Source: Staphylococcus durrellii
GTDB lineage: Bacteria > Bacillota > Bacilli > Staphylococcales > Staphylococcaceae
Reading direction: 5' to 3'
Length of the DNA: 64,000 bases
Assembly: GCF_015594545.1 (NCBI RefSeq)
Contig: NZ_JADIIO010000001.1
Span: forward strand, 1,426,001 to 1,490,000
Every line of letters starts with the position of its first letter. Within the stretch, counting starts at the first letter, position 1. The notes under the pieces were generated by a model. The model was given only the letters and a program-made list of their open reading frames with translations. It was not told where the DNA came from and searched no databases. Shown in pieces: positions 30,095-40,014 of the stretch. The position numbers and the translations under genes are program-made.

Positions 30095-31072
30095 TTAGTC
30101 TCTATCACCGTTAAAAATAGAGTTACGTACAATTACATAATCTACTTTTCTTAATGAAGTTAAATCATTACCACCTGCATATGAAATTGAACTTTGTAAA
30201 TCTTGTTGCATTTCTACTAAAGTATCTTTTAAAGACCCTTTATGTTCTACAAACATTTTTTTACCTTCGACGTTTTTGTGTTCACCTTTTTGGAATTCAG
30301 AAGCACTACCAAAATATTCTTTGTATAGCTTACCTTCTAATTCAACTGTTTCACCAGGCGATTCTTCGTGAGCAGCAAATAATGATCCAACCATAACCAT
30401 AGATGCCCCAAAACGAATAGATTTCGCAATATCACCATGTGTTCTTATACCACCATCAGCAATAATTGGTTTACGAGCCGCTTTACTACAATGATTTAGT
30501 GCTGATAATTGCCAGCCACCAGTACCGAAACCTGTCTTAATTTTAGTTATACAAACACGTCCTGGACCAATACCAACTTTAGTAGCATCTGCACCTGCAT
30601 TTTCTAACTCACGAACCCCTTCTGGTGTACCAACATTACCTGCGATAATAAATGTATCTGGTATATGTTTTTTAATATGTTTAATCATATTAATTACTGA
30701 GTCAGAGTGACCATGTGCTATATCAATTGTTATATATTCAGGAATTACATTTTCTGCTTTAAGTTGTTCTACAAAACCAAATTCACGTTCTTTAACCCCG
30801 ACAGAGATAGAGGCAAATAAACCTTGATCTTGCATTTTACTTATGAAAGGAATTCGAGCTTCCTCATCAAAACGATGCATAATATAGAAATAATCATTTT
30901 GAGCGAACCATTCTGCTAAAGATTCATTCATTACTGTTTGCATATTAGCTGGAACAACTGGTAATTTGAATGATTTAGGCCCAAATTTTATCGTCGTATC
31001 ACATTCTGACCTGCTATTAACTATACATTTATTAGGTATAAGTTGGATATCTTCATAATCAAAAATTTTCAT
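30095..31072 (-). CDS. guaC: GMP reductase
   Basis: A 325-residue IMPDH/GMPR-family TIM barrel. The catalytic loop [17 protein letters not shown] holds the active Cys (about residue 175), and [20 protein letters not shown] gives the phosphate-binding loop. The length and the lack of CBS domains separate it from IMP dehydrogenase. It converts GMP to IMP with NADPH, balancing purine pools. The ribosome site AGGAGT lies before the ATG. Its upstream gap is 188 bp to rpsN2. Confidence 0.96.
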   Translation of the reverse strand: MKIFDYEDIQLIPNKCIVNSRSECDTTIKFGPKSFKLPVVPANMQTVMNESLAEWFAQNDYFYIMHRFDEEARIPFISKMQDQGLFASISVGVKEREFGFVEQLKAENVIPEYITIDIAHGHSDSVINMIKHIKKHIPDTFIIAGNVGTPEGVRELENAGADATKVGIGPGRVCITKIKTGFGTGGWQLSALNHCSKAARKPIIADGGIRTHGDIAKSIRFGASMVMVGSLFAAHEESPGETVELEGKLYKEYFGSASEFQKGEHKNVEGKKMFVEHKGSLKDTLVEMQQDLQSSISYAGGNDLTSLRKVDYVIVRNSIFNGDRD

Positions 31073-31261
31073 AATATATATACTCCTAACATTTTTATTA
31101 AAACAACTATTAAATGGTAAGCATTATCGCCAAATAATGAACAAATATAGTCACAAATAATTAAATATATAGTTATTTACGAACAATCATTTATTCGGCT
31201 TTATTACCAATAGATAATATACATTGTTTTATATCAAATGTAAACGGGCTTTAGTACTAAT

Positions 31262-31531
31262 TTACCAACTTGATTTTTTAACACCTGGAATTTGACCTTT
31301 ATGAGCATGTTCTCGAAAAGCAATTCTAGACATTTCAAATTTTCTTAATACGCCTCTCGGTCTACCTGTTACTTTACAACGACGTGTTAACCTAGTTGGT
31401 GAAGAATCTCTTGGTAATTTGCGTAAAGCTTCATAATCACCCTTAGCTTTAAGCTCTTTACGTAATTCATAATATTGATTAACGAGTGCTTCTCGTTTTT
31501 GTTCTTTAGCTATTTTTGATTTTTTAGCCAT
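31262..31531 (-). CDS. rpsN2: 30S ribosomal protein S14, zinc-independent (C-) form
   Basis: An 89-residue S14 that starts [17 protein letters not shown] and ends [11 protein letters not shown]. It lacks the two CxxC pairs of the zinc-binding S14 form, so it is the zinc-free paralog made under zinc limitation. The ATG at 31531 follows GGAGG. A sigma-A promoter (TTGATA, 16 bases, TAATAT at 31571-31576) has its start inside a Zur-box palindrome. It is divergent from rpmG, which carries a similar box. Confidence 0.95.
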   Translation of the reverse strand: MAKKSKIAKEQKREALVNQYYELRKELKAKGDYEALRKLPRDSSPTRLTRRCKVTGRPRGVLRKFEMSRIAFREHAHKGQIPGVKKSSW

Positions 31532-31548
31532 TATAATTCCTCCTATCA

Positions 31549-31567
31549 AATCGTAACGATTACGTTT
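31549..31567. promoter_or_regulatory. Zur box at rpsN2
   Basis: AATCGTAACGATTACGTTT matches the 9-1-9 Zur consensus AATCGTAATNATTACGATT at 8 of 9 bases in each half and covers the predicted transcription start. Confidence 0.8.
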
Positions 31568-31679
31568 TAAATATTATCACATAATTTTAATTTATCAACT
31601 ATAAATTATTAAATTATCCATTATACTGTTTTGATTAGCTATAACTTCTCTGTTTTCATCAAAATTTACAACTGAATTA

Positions 31680-31708
31680 TTGCGCTATGTATGAGCATGT
31701 GATACAAT
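31680..31708 (+). promoter_or_regulatory. Promoter of rpmG
   Basis: TTGCGC (31680-31685) and TACAAT (31703-31708) with 17-base spacing. The start would fall near 31715, inside the Zur box. Confidence 0.6.
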
Positions 31709-31712
31709 CTTA

Positions 31713-31731
31713 AATCGTAAGCATTACTAAT
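31713..31731. promoter_or_regulatory. Zur box at rpmG
   Basis: AATCGTAAGCATTACTAAT matches the Zur half-sites well (8 of 9 on the left, 7 of 9 on the right) and spans the predicted rpmG transcription start. Confidence 0.7.
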
Positions 31732-31751
31732 TAGAGAAAGGATGTTATATT

Positions 31752-31901
31752 TTGCGCGTAAACATAACTTTAGCTTGCACTGAATGCGGCGATCGTAACT
31801 ATATAACTACAAAAAATAAGCGTACTAATCCTGAAAGAATTGAATTGAAAAAATTCTGTCCTAGATTGAACAAATATACGTTACATCGCGAAACAAAGTA
31901 A
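31752..31901 (+). CDS. rpmG: 50S ribosomal protein L33
   Basis: A 49-residue L33 that starts at TTG ([20 protein letters not shown]) and ends YTLHRETK. One CxxC pair (Cys9, Cys12) is present. The second half has only a single Cys36, so a full four-Cys zinc ribbon cannot form. The ribosome site AGAAAGGATG lies before the TTG, and the gene is short enough to be missed by size cut-offs. Together with rpsN2 it forms a divergent pair with a Zur box on each side, matching the known use of alternative L33 and S14 in zinc limitation. Confidence 0.92.
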   Translation: MRVNITLACTECGDRNYITTKNKRTNPERIELKKFCPRLNKYTLHRETK

Positions 31902-31937
31902 AAGTAAAATTCAAACTTATCTTTTAATACGACAAAA

Positions 31938-31961
31938 TCATCACTTGGGTGGTGATTTTTT
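31938..31961 (+). terminator. Terminator of rpmG
   Basis: A short stem ATCAC-TTGGGTG-GTGAT followed by TTTTTTT. Confidence 0.7.
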
Positions 31962-32033
31962 TATCTTATTTTGTAATATAAAATGATTTGTCCTATATTT
32001 AATAATAATAAATCAATTTTAAAATCACCTGTT

Positions 32034-32077
32034 AAAAAGCGTTGCCTCTCACAAATTTATGAGAGGCAACGCTTTTT
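32034..32077. terminator. Strong terminator of katA
   Basis: A perfect 18-bp stem starting AAAAAGCGTTGCCTCTCA with an 8-base loop, 18 bases past the katA stop. Confidence 0.9.
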
Positions 32078-32094
32078 ATAATAAATATATGATT

Positions 32095-33582
32095 TTAATC
32101 AGCAACTTTTAAGTCTACGTCGTTTATATCTATTCCTAATGCTTTGGCTACACCTCTACCATAGTTTTCATCTGCTTTGTAGCAATGACGAATATGTCTA
32201 TGTTGTACTTGTAAAGTAGTACCTTGCATTTCATTTGCAGTATTTTCAAAAATACGCTCTTGTTGTTCTTTCGATTGCAATCTAAATAATTTCCCAGGTT
32301 GTTCAAAGTAATTATCATCATCTTGTCTAAAATCATATTCATATGCTTCACCTTCTATTTCAAGGCCTGGTTTTTTATATTCAGGTTGACTTTCATAAGC
32401 ACCTTCGCTATTTGGATAATAATGAGTTCCGCCACCTTGGTTATTATCTAAAATTCTCATTTGACCATCTCTACTAAACGGGCAAATATTTTCAACTCCT
32501 ACACCTCGAGGTTGGTTAACTGGAATTTGCCAATGGTTAACACCTAATCTGTAACGCTGAGCGTCTCCATAAGAGAAAAGACGCCCTTGTAACATCTTGT
32601 CAGGTGAAAAATCAATACCTGGCACAATATTCGTTGGTGCAAATGCCACTTGTTCTACGTCTTGGAAATAGTTGTCAGGATTTCGATTTAATTCGAATTC
32701 ACCAACTTCTATTAAAGGATAATCTCCTTTATACCATACTTTAGTTAAATCAAAAGGATTATCTTTATGATTGCGCGCTTGTTCTTCAGTCATAACTTGA
32801 ATATACATTTTCCATTTCGGATAATCTTTGTTCTCAATCGAATCAAATAAATCTCTTTGCGATGATTCTCTGTCGTATGCAATCGTTTGAGCAGCTTCCT
32901 CAGGTTGTAAATTTTCAATGCCTTGTTGCGTTCTATGATGGAATTTCACCCAAACACGTTCCCCTTTGTCATTATACATTGAATACGTATGTGACCCAAA
33001 CCCGTGCATATTACGGAAACCTTTTGGAATCCCCCTATCTGTCATTAAGATAGTTACTTGATGTAATGCTTCAGGTAATGAAGTCCAAAAATCCCAATTA
33101 TTTTGAGCACTTCGCATGTTAGTTCTTGGATCTCTTTTTACTGCATGATTTAGACTCGCAAATAATTTAGGGTCTCTAAAGAAGAAAACGGGTGTATTAT
33201 TACCTACTAAATCCCAGTTGCCTTCATCTGTATAAAATTTTAAAGCAAAACCTCTTATATCACGTTCCGCATCAGCAGCCCCACGTTCACCTGCTACGGT
33301 AGAAAAACGTGCAAACATTTCAGTCTGTTTACCTACTTCTGAAAAAATACTTGCATTTGTATATTTAGTAATGTCATTTGTGACAGTAAAAGTACCAAAC
33401 GCACCTGAGCCTTTTGCATGCATACGTCTTTCTGGTATAACTTCTCTATCAAAATGAGCCATTTGTTCTAAAAAGTACCAATCTTGCATTAATAATGGAC
33501 CACGAGGACCTGCTGTCATCGAATTTTCTCTATCTGATACCGGAGCTCCAAAAAGACTTGTTAATTTTTTATTATTAGCCAT
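32095..33582 (-). CDS. katA: Catalase
   Basis: A 495-residue monofunctional haem catalase. The active-site His55 lies in [13 protein letters not shown], the distal Asn128 in [11 protein letters not shown], and the proximal haem ligand Tyr in [14 protein letters not shown]. It removes hydrogen peroxide. The ribosome site AAGGGGG precedes the ATG. The promoter (TTGCTT 33654-33659, TAAAAT 33631-33636, spacing 17) leads into a perfect 19-bp PerR/Fur palindrome, in line with PerR and Fur control of katA in S. aureus. Confidence 0.98.
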   Translation of the reverse strand: MANNKKLTSLFGAPVSDRENSMTAGPRGPLLMQDWYFLEQMAHFDREVIPERRMHAKGSGAFGTFTVTNDITKYTNASIFSEVGKQTEMFARFSTVAGERGAADAERDIRGFALKFYTDEGNWDLVGNNTPVFFFRDPKLFASLNHAVKRDPRTNMRSAQNNWDFWTSLPEALHQVTILMTDRGIPKGFRNMHGFGSHTYSMYNDKGERVWVKFHHRTQQGIENLQPEEAAQTIAYDRESSQRDLFDSIENKDYPKWKMYIQVMTEEQARNHKDNPFDLTKVWYKGDYPLIEVGEFELNRNPDNYFQDVEQVAFAPTNIVPGIDFSPDKMLQGRLFSYGDAQRYRLGVNHWQIPVNQPRGVGVENICPFSRDGQMRILDNNQGGGTHYYPNSEGAYESQPEYKKPGLEIEGEAYEYDFRQDDDNYFEQPGKLFRLQSKEQQERIFENTANEMQGTTLQVQHRHIRHCYKADENYGRGVAKALGIDINDVDLKVAD

Positions 33583-33603
33583 ATGTATTCCCCCTTCTTT
33601 ATA

Positions 33604-33622
33604 GATAATAATAATTATTATC
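33604..33622 (-). promoter_or_regulatory. PerR/Fur box at katA
   Basis: GATAATAAT-A-ATTATTATC is a perfect 9-1-9 inverted repeat just downstream of the predicted katA transcription start, the classic place for PerR or Fur repression. Confidence 0.8.
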
Positions 33623-33689
33623 TACAAGTTATTTTAATCTATACCCTTTTTTAAAGCAAGAAAACTATAAAAATATTAGGAAATATCTG

Positions 33690-33704
33690 ATTTTTCAGAA
33701 AAAT
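33690..33704. promoter_or_regulatory. CodY-like box between katA and the amino-acid permease
   Basis: ATTTTTCAGAAAAAT matches AATTTTCWGAAAATT at 13 of 15 positions and is fully symmetrical. It lies 33 bases upstream of the permease -35 (TTGCTT 33738-33743; TACAAT 33761-33766). Confidence 0.5.
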
Positions 33705-33799
33705 ACTCTTTATTGCTTTAAAGTTATAAAAAAGTAATTGCTTATAGTCTCCAAAACAATTACAATAGTCAGTAAATAAATAAAATTAGGAGACTAATT

Positions 33800-35239
33800 A
33801 TGGCACAAAATAAATTAAGTCGCGGCCTTAGTTCAAGGCATATTTCAATGATAGCTATTGGTGGTGCGATTGGGACTGGCCTGTTTGTAGCAACAGGCAG
33901 TGTCATTTCTCAAGCTGGACCAGGCGGCGCCATACTTGCTTATTTAATTATCGGAATAATGTTATATTTTTTAATGTCATCTATCGGGGAATTAGCTACA
34001 ATTTATCCAGTTTCAGGATCATTTAGTTCATATTCTGCACGTTTTATTGATAGTTCATTAGGATTTACCGTTGGATGGTTATATTGGATCATTTGGGTTA
34101 TGGTTGCTAGTGTAGATATCATTATAGCTTCAAGCGTTTTAAATTATTGGGAAGTTTTTCATTTCTTTTCATCAATAACATGGAGCATTATATTTTTAGT
34201 AATTTTATTTTTACTGAATATATTCTCTGTGAAAGCTTTTGGTGAAGCCGAATTTTGGTTATCTTTAATTAAAGTTCTTACTATTATAATATTTATTATA
34301 GTCGGAATTTTAACTATTGTAGGTATACTTGGTGGTAAAACATATGGTATATCTAATTATTCTATCGGGGAAGCACCATTTGTCGGTGGCATTTCAGGAT
34401 TTTTAGGCGTATTATTAATCGCTGGTTTTTCCGTTGGTGGTACAGAAGTGGTTGCAGTGACCGCCGGAGAATCTAATAATCCACATCGCTCTATGCCTAA
34501 AGCAATTAAACAAGTATTTTGGAGAATATTATTATTCTATGTATTATCGATTGCAGTTATTGCAGCAATCATTCCATATACAGACCCATTGTTATTAAAT
34601 AAGAGTGAGTCCGCAAACCAAAGCCCATTCACTATTGTGTTCGACCGTGTAGGTATTGCATTTGCAGCTTCGGTAATTAATGCGGTTATTTTAACATCAT
34701 TATTATCAGCAGCTAACTCTGGACTTTATACTTCAAGTCGTATGTTATTCGCAATGGGACAAGATAAACAAGCACCTAAATTTTTATCAAGTTTAAATAA
34801 AGGTACAAAATTGCCTGTACCTGCAATTTTAACAACATTTGTTATAGTCTTTGCGATTATCTTGTTGGCTCAAATACAGTCAAATATCGTATTCACATTA
34901 TTAAACATTATAGGATCTTTAGTTATTTTTGTTTGGGGTTCAAGTATTTTAGCACAAATTAGATTACGAGGCGCAATTAAGAAACAAAATAAAAATCCAG
35001 ATGAAGTGTTACCTTATAAGGCACCTTTTTATCCTGTAGGACCTATCATTGTAATAGTGGCTTTATTGTTTTTATTTTTAGGTAATACTATTGGAGCAAT
35101 AATTGCAGGTGATATTGCTAGCTTATTTAGGAATATTATTCCGGTCATTATATTAGCTATTGTTTACCTTGTTCATAAGTTTGTTTTTAAAACTAAAGTT
35201 GTTAAATTAGAAGATATCGATTTAACTAATAAATATTAA
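33800..35239 (+). CDS. Amino acid permease (APC superfamily, AAT family; LysP-like)
   Basis: A 479-residue carrier with 12 predicted helices. The AAT/APC signature is SRHISMIAIGGAIGTGLFVATG at residues 12-33, with GGTEVVAVTAGES near 215-228. It should import an amino acid with protons. The nearest named relatives include LysP and aromatic or branched amino-acid permeases, and I cannot choose among them. A near-consensus promoter (TTGCTT-17-TACAAT) and a CodY-like box lie upstream, which fits starvation-induced uptake. The ribosome site TTAGGAG precedes the ATG. Confidence 0.85.
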   Translation: MAQNKLSRGLSSRHISMIAIGGAIGTGLFVATGSVISQAGPGGAILAYLIIGIMLYFLMSSIGELATIYPVSGSFSSYSARFIDSSLGFTVGWLYWIIWVMVASVDIIIASSVLNYWEVFHFFSSITWSIIFLVILFLLNIFSVKAFGEAEFWLSLIKVLTIIIFIIVGILTIVGILGGKTYGISNYSIGEAPFVGGISGFLGVLLIAGFSVGGTEVVAVTAGESNNPHRSMPKAIKQVFWRILLFYVLSIAVIAAIIPYTDPLLLNKSESANQSPFTIVFDRVGIAFAASVINAVILTSLLSAANSGLYTSSRMLFAMGQDKQAPKFLSSLNKGTKLPVPAILTTFVIVFAIILLAQIQSNIVFTLLNIIGSLVIFVWGSSILAQIRLRGAIKKQNKNPDEVLPYKAPFYPVGPIIVIVALLFLFLGNTIGAIIAGDIASLFRNIIPVIILAIVYLVHKFVFKTKVVKLEDIDLTNKY

Positions 35240-35284
35240 AATAATTGAGACATGCAAATTTATTTTGTATGTCTCAATTATTTT
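35238..35284 (+). terminator. Terminator of the permease gene
   Basis: A 20-bp stem beginning AAAATAATTGAGACATGCAA, followed by TTTTAAG; starts at the stop codon. Confidence 0.8.
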
Positions 35285-35345
35285 AAGTTATCCTAATGTA
35301 TAGTATAATGAAATTAATTATATACGTATTATGAGGTGGAAAATT

Positions 35346-35660
35346 ATGGTTGGACAAACTAACTTATTTGATGATGTTATGAAACCTGAAGAACGTTTTG
35401 TTATCGTAGTTCAAGCATTAGAAAATTTAGATGATAAATTAATTAAACGTACGTTAAGAGAATATAGCAGTCTAACTCACGAACAGATGGAAAGCTTATT
35501 TGATCATTTAAAGGATTTATTTATAGAAGAACCTTTTACAGACAATCAATCTGCCTTTTCAATCACTGTTTATACCAACTTAGATTATGCCGCTGACCAA
35601 GTTTATGCCCACGTTAAAAGACATAGAGGCAAACACGAGTGGACTCACACAGCAAAATAA
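35346..35660 (+). CDS. Hypothetical protein, 104 aa
   Basis: A soluble, probably helical protein: MVGQTNLFDDVMKPEERFVI at the start, then ALENLDDKLIKRTLREYSSL. The ATG at 35346 was chosen because GAGGTGG lies before it. A homolog occupies this position in S. aureus, but no function is known to me. It converges with the HAD phosphatase gene, and both stop codons fall inside one perfect palindrome. Confidence 0.75.
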   Translation: MVGQTNLFDDVMKPEERFVIVVQALENLDDKLIKRTLREYSSLTHEQMESLFDHLKDLFIEEPFTDNQSAFSITVYTNLDYAADQVYAHVKRHRGKHEWTHTAK

Positions 35661-35708
35661 ATAGAAAAAGTCGAATGATTAATTAATCATTCGACTTTTT
35701 CTATTTAT
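35657..35708. terminator. 52-bp perfect palindrome, bidirectional terminator
   Basis: The two 26-base halves are exact complements with no loop bases; the half begins ATAAATAGAAAAAGTCGAAT. It contains the stop codons of both converging genes (35346-35660 and 35705-36508). Paired A- and T-runs in the stem give terminators in both directions. Confidence 0.85.
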
Positions 35709-36508
35709 AATATATCTTTCAAGGCATAAGGAATACCATTGTTAGCATTACTTAATGTTACTTTGTCAGCAACAGCTTTTACTCTATCACTCGCATTATC
35801 CATTGCATATGAGCGACCTACTATTTCAAGCATAGAAATATCGTTAGGGCTGTCTCCAAAAGCAATGACTTGTGATAACTCAATATTTAATTTATTGCAT
35901 AATAAAGTTATAGCATTCCCTTTCGAAACTCCTGTAGCCATAAATTCAAGGAAATAAGGTTTACTTGTAGTAACATCTATTTCTTCATTAAAGTAACCAT
36001 TTAATGAGTCCAATGCTTTAACAATGTTAGCGACATAATCTACCCCCATCACTTTTGGAACATCTTCTTGAATATATGATTTAAGGTCATCTACTTTTTT
36101 CATCGGTAAGCCGGTTAACTCCGATTCAATGTTCATATACTCATGTTCGCCTTCATAAATAATATGTCCATTATGATAAGTCAGGACGAAAAATTCGTTT
36201 CTGCGACAATAATCTACAATTAGATCAAAATTTTCTTTAGTTACTGGTCTATTAACTTCTACTTCTTCAGTAGCAACGTTTACCGTTTTACCACCATTGT
36301 AACTGATAGCATAACTCTGGTTTTTATCTAGATTTAGTAGACGAGCAGTTGGTAACATACCTTCAGTAGGTCTACCGGAAGCTAAGACAACCTTATAGCC
36401 CTCTTCTTGAATGCGGATCAAGTAATTTTTAGTTTCTTCACTTACCTCATTCTCATGATTCATTAGCGTATCGTCCATATCCATTACTATCAATTTATAG
36501 TTATTCAT
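35705..36508 (-). CDS. Cof-type HAD-IIB hydrolase
   Basis: A 267-residue haloacid dehalogenase phosphatase with the full motif set: VMDMDDTLMN (nucleophile Asp10, acid/base Asp12), LASGRPTEGM, and GDSPNDISMLEIVG near the C-terminus, with a type IIB cap between. Such enzymes dephosphorylate sugar phosphates or riboflavin intermediates. It follows thrB by 45 bases in the hom-thrC-thrB direction and may be co-transcribed. No evidence links it to threonine synthesis. Confidence 0.9.
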   Translation of the reverse strand: MNNYKLIVMDMDDTLMNHENEVSEETKNYLIRIQEEGYKVVLASGRPTEGMLPTARLLNLDKNQSYAISYNGGKTVNVATEEVEVNRPVTKENFDLIVDYCRRNEFFVLTYHNGHIIYEGEHEYMNIESELTGLPMKKVDDLKSYIQEDVPKVMGVDYVANIVKALDSLNGYFNEEIDVTTSKPYFLEFMATGVSKGNAITLLCNKLNIELSQVIAFGDSPNDISMLEIVGRSYAMDNASDRVKAVADKVTLSNANNGIPYALKDIL

Positions 36509-36553
36509 GTGGTTATTGCTCCTTTCAACTTCTTAACACTATCATACACTAAT

Positions 36554-37474
36554 TTAATGTTTTTGGTATACCTCTTCGGCAATAACCCCTGACTCATTTA
36601 TTGATAAAAGTTCTGACTTACAATCATGAAATTGCTTTTTTAATTCCCTCACTAATTCGCCGCTTTGTTCGCGACTTATTAATGTCATAATGGTTGGTCC
36701 AGCGCCACTAATTACCGTCGCATATGCTTGGTGAGTTTTAGCAATTGCTTTCACTTTTTCAAACTCTGGAATTAAAAATTGTCTAAATGGTTCATGAAAA
36801 CCGTCTTGTTCCATCATTTTTCCAGCTAATGCGTAATTGTGTTGGATAAGCGCACTTATCATAGTATTACTAATCGCACTATTTTGAACTGCTTTTTTAT
36901 ATGAGAAGGTATCTGGAAGTACATTGCGTGAATCCTCAGTTTTCAATTTATATGGAGGAATTGTTACAATAACATCAACCTTTGGAGTGTCAATATATGA
37001 TACATCAGTAACGTTGGAATCAGCATTATAATATCCTAAGACTAATCCGCCATAAATAGTTGGTGCCACATTATCTGGATGTCCTTCAAACTCGGTAGCT
37101 AGTTGTAATAACTCATATTTAGATAATTCAATGTCTCCAAAATAATTTGCTATGTATAATGCTCCTACTAAAGCTGATGCAGATGAGCCTAAACCTCTAG
37201 CTAATGGGATTTCACTTCTCATTTCAATGTCTAGATTAGGTAAAATAACGTCATATTTAGCCGCAACTTGCTGTGCAATGTGATAAATATAGTGTGTTTC
37301 GTCTGTTGGTAAATCATCAACATTAGGTCCAATATGATTGAAGCGCCAATGAGATTTATCATTGATTTTAACTTCTAAATATAAAAATTTATTTAAGGCC
37401 ATTCCAATAGAATCAAAACCGACACCTAAGTTAGCTGTAGATGCCGGTACTTTTAAATTTAATACATGTTTCAT
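36554..37474 (-). CDS. thrB: Homoserine kinase
   Basis: A 306-residue GHMP kinase. The ATP-binding motif is [17 protein letters not shown] near residues 90-106, with [15 protein letters not shown] at 10-24 and [10 protein letters not shown] near 253. It makes O-phosphohomoserine, the substrate of ThrC. The start lies one base after the thrC stop, so translation is coupled. Part of the hom-thrC-thrB operon. Confidence 0.97.
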   Translation of the reverse strand: MKHVLNLKVPASTANLGVGFDSIGMALNKFLYLEVKINDKSHWRFNHIGPNVDDLPTDETHYIYHIAQQVAAKYDVILPNLDIEMRSEIPLARGLGSSASALVGALYIANYFGDIELSKYELLQLATEFEGHPDNVAPTIYGGLVLGYYNADSNVTDVSYIDTPKVDVIVTIPPYKLKTEDSRNVLPDTFSYKKAVQNSAISNTMISALIQHNYALAGKMMEQDGFHEPFRQFLIPEFEKVKAIAKTHQAYATVISGAGPTIMTLISREQSGELVRELKKQFHDCKSELLSINESGVIAEEVYQKH

Positions 37475-37475
37475 A

Positions 37476-38537
37476 TTAAAGTGCTCCTTTAATATACTTC
37501 AAAATACTTTCTCTATCATTTGGTAGTGGTTGGATTGGATCATCTAATAACGATATAGCTGTATCAGGATCTTTTAAGCCATTTCCTGTTAATACAGCCA
37601 CAACTTTTTTTCCTTTAGGTAATTTATTAGCTCTATGTAATTTTATTAAACCAGCAATTGAAGCATTACTTGCAGGTTCGCTAAATATACCTTCTTTAGA
37701 AGCCATTAATTTATATGCTTCTAAAATTTCTTCATCCGTAACACTATCGATTAGACCGTTTGATTCATTAATTGCGCTTGTAGCTTTTTTCCAACTAGCT
37801 GGATTCCCAATGCGAATAGCTGTTGCTACAGTATCAGGATTTTTCACTATTTTATTCTGTACAATTGGAGAGGCGCCTTCAGCTTGGAAACCATACATAT
37901 TAGGCAATTGTGTATCTAATTGGTCATGAAACTCCTTGAAACCTTTCCAATAAGCAGTAATATTACCAGCGTTACCCACGGGTATCGCTAAAATATCTGG
38001 TGCTACACCATCTAATTGATGTACAACTTCGAAAGCACCTGTTTTTTGCCCTTCAATACGATATGGGTTAACTGAATTTACTAATGCGATTTCACCATTT
38101 TCAGCAACTTCTTTAACGATTTCTAAAGCTTCATCAAAATTACCTTCGATTGAAACTATTTCAGCACCATACATAACGGCTTGCGATAATTTCCCCAATG
38201 CTATTTTTCCTTCAGGAATGACTACAATGGCTTTAAGTCCTGCTCTAGCAGCATAAGCAGCCGCTGATGCAGATGTATTACCGGTAGAAGCACAGATAAC
38301 AATTTTTTTGCCTTCTTCTTTGGCTTTAGCCATTGCCATTACCATTCCTCTATCTTTAAATGAGCCGGTAGGATTTGCCCCCTCATATTTAACATATAAC
38401 TCAATATCCAACATATCTGACAAGTTTTGACAGTGCACTAAAGGTGTTTGCCCCTCATTTAATGTAATTTTAGGAGTGTCCTCACTTACAGGTAAATACG
38501 ATTTAAACTCTTCTACTAAACCTTGCCATCTTTTCAT
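37476..38537 (-). CDS. thrC: Threonine synthase
   Basis: A 353-residue PLP enzyme. The Schiff-base lysine lies in [14 protein letters not shown] near residue 61, and the cofactor phosphate loop is [14 protein letters not shown]. It forms threonine from O-phosphohomoserine. The start lies 5 bases after hom with a GGAG-type ribosome site, and the stop lies 1 base before thrB. Length and motifs match the short Gram-positive type. Confidence 0.97.
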   Translation of the reverse strand: MKRWQGLVEEFKSYLPVSEDTPKITLNEGQTPLVHCQNLSDMLDIELYVKYEGANPTGSFKDRGMVMAMAKAKEEGKKIVICASTGNTSASAAAYAARAGLKAIVVIPEGKIALGKLSQAVMYGAEIVSIEGNFDEALEIVKEVAENGEIALVNSVNPYRIEGQKTGAFEVVHQLDGVAPDILAIPVGNAGNITAYWKGFKEFHDQLDTQLPNMYGFQAEGASPIVQNKIVKNPDTVATAIRIGNPASWKKATSAINESNGLIDSVTDEEILEAYKLMASKEGIFSEPASNASIAGLIKLHRANKLPKGKKVVAVLTGNGLKDPDTAISLLDDPIQPLPNDRESILKYIKGAL

Positions 38538-38542
38538 AATTA

Positions 38543-39823
38543 TTAAACTCCTTCTACTGGATATACTTTATTTACGTCAAAACCTTCATTAGCTATTAAT
38601 TGCTCAGGTGACTCATCAATACCTAATATTACGACACTAATAGTATCGTTATTTCTTTTAGTTACTTCTAGGTTTTTATGCAGAGGTAGTGCCTGTTTGA
38701 TATCAGACTCTATTTTATTTATATCTTCACTATTTGTATTTATAACAATATAGAAGTTTGATTTTTCTTTAATAGTGACAGTATCTTCATCATCCATCAT
38801 TTCTTTTGTTTCTTCAGTTTTTAATTCGAAATGAGGTGGCAGCGTGTGTAAATCATATTCAAATTGCAAAGCAACATTTAATAAGTCACTTACAACCGCA
38901 CTTCCTGTAGCTAAGCTGCCGGCACCTTTACCATAGAACATTGTTTCTCCTACAGCATCACCTATCACATAAATCGCATTATATTCATCTTCAACCGCTG
39001 ACAATTGATGTTCTTTACTAATTAAAGTAGGTGCTACGGATGCATTCACTTTACCTTTTTCATATGTGCCTTTACCTACTAATTTAATTTTGTAACCTAA
39101 ATCATCGGCAATTTGAATATCTTCTAATGTAACATCACTAATTCCTTTACGTTCAACGTCAGTTAAATTAATAACTTGGTTAAATGATAAGTAAGAAGTA
39201 ATAACTACTTTTCTAGCGGCATCAATACCTTCAACGTCATCAGTCGGATCTGCTTCGGCAAAACCTAAACGTTGCGCTTCATCTAATGCATCTGTAAATG
39301 AAGTTTGTTCGCGCGTCATTTTACTTAATATGAAGTTAGACGTACCATTTAAAATCCCCATAAATTTACTAATATTATTAGCATTTAAACCATTATTTAT
39401 AGCGTTAACAATTGGAATGCCTCCCGCAACACTTGCTTCATATTTCAATGCAACACTATTGCTTTGAGCTAGATCTTCAAGAACATTTAAATGAACAGCA
39501 AGTAAGTCTTTATTTGCAGTAATAACATGTTTTTTTTGGCTTAAAGCACTCTTCAACCAATCGACTGTTGGCTCAATGCCTCCCATAACCTCGACTACAA
39601 TATCGATAGATTCGTCCTCTAATATGTCATTTACATCTTCAGTTAAATGATATTTGCTAACGTTAATGGGTCTCTTTTTAGTAATATCATTTACTAAAAT
39701 GTGTTTTATATTAATTTCTTTATTAATTGTTTCAATGATTTGTTGTCTATTCTCTTCAATAATTTTTACAACACCTGATCCCACAGTACCTAAACCAAGT
39801 AATGCTACGTTCAATTCCTTCAT
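38543..39823 (-). CDS. hom: Homoserine dehydrogenase
   Basis: A 426-residue enzyme. The nucleotide-binding site is [16 protein letters not shown] at residues 5-20. The catalytic region contains [14 protein letters not shown] and [19 protein letters not shown]-terminal ACT domain (about 345-426) allows threonine feedback. The ATG at 39823 was chosen because GGAGG lies upstream; 13 extra codons of open frame precede it without support. First gene of hom-thrC-thrB and divergent from aspartokinase, so both ends of the pathway start from a shared 190-bp region. Confidence 0.96.
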   Translation of the reverse strand: MKELNVALLGLGTVGSGVVKIIEENRQQIIETINKEINIKHILVNDITKKRPINVSKYHLTEDVNDILEDESIDIVVEVMGGIEPTVDWLKSALSQKKHVITANKDLLAVHLNVLEDLAQSNSVALKYEASVAGGIPIVNAINNGLNANNISKFMGILNGTSNFILSKMTREQTSFTDALDEAQRLGFAEADPTDDVEGIDAARKVVITSYLSFNQVINLTDVERKGISDVTLEDIQIADDLGYKIKLVGKGTYEKGKVNASVAPTLISKEHQLSAVEDEYNAIYVIGDAVGETMFYGKGAGSLATGSAVVSDLLNVALQFEYDLHTLPPHFELKTEETKEMMDDEDTVTIKEKSNFYIVINTNSEDINKIESDIKQALPLHKNLEVTKRNNDTISVVILGIDESPEQLIANEGFDVNKVYPVEGV

Positions 39824-40014
39824 AACTTCATTCCTCCGTTGTTGTTCTTCTAAAAAATACAATTGTATTCTTGAAAAATACTAGAATATGATATAGTATA
39901 AATTCATTCCCAAAATTTGTAAAGTTTGCTAGTTTTGAATTATATTAATATCCTATCATTGTTATTAACAAAACTAAATAAAATATTCTGATTTTTTTGA
40001 AAGGTTGTAAAATT

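Noticed and set aside
31174..31200. CGAAC/TTCGG inverted half-sites upstream of guaC resembling PurR boxes
   Set aside because: The spacing (about 9 bases) is much shorter than the usual 16-17 and one half-site is weak; not enough for a PurR call.
39824..40014. Possible T-box, lysine riboswitch or CodY site between hom and aspartokinase
   Set aside because: The gap is too short for a T-box or lysine riboswitch and no CodY-like sequence exceeds about 10 of 15 matches.
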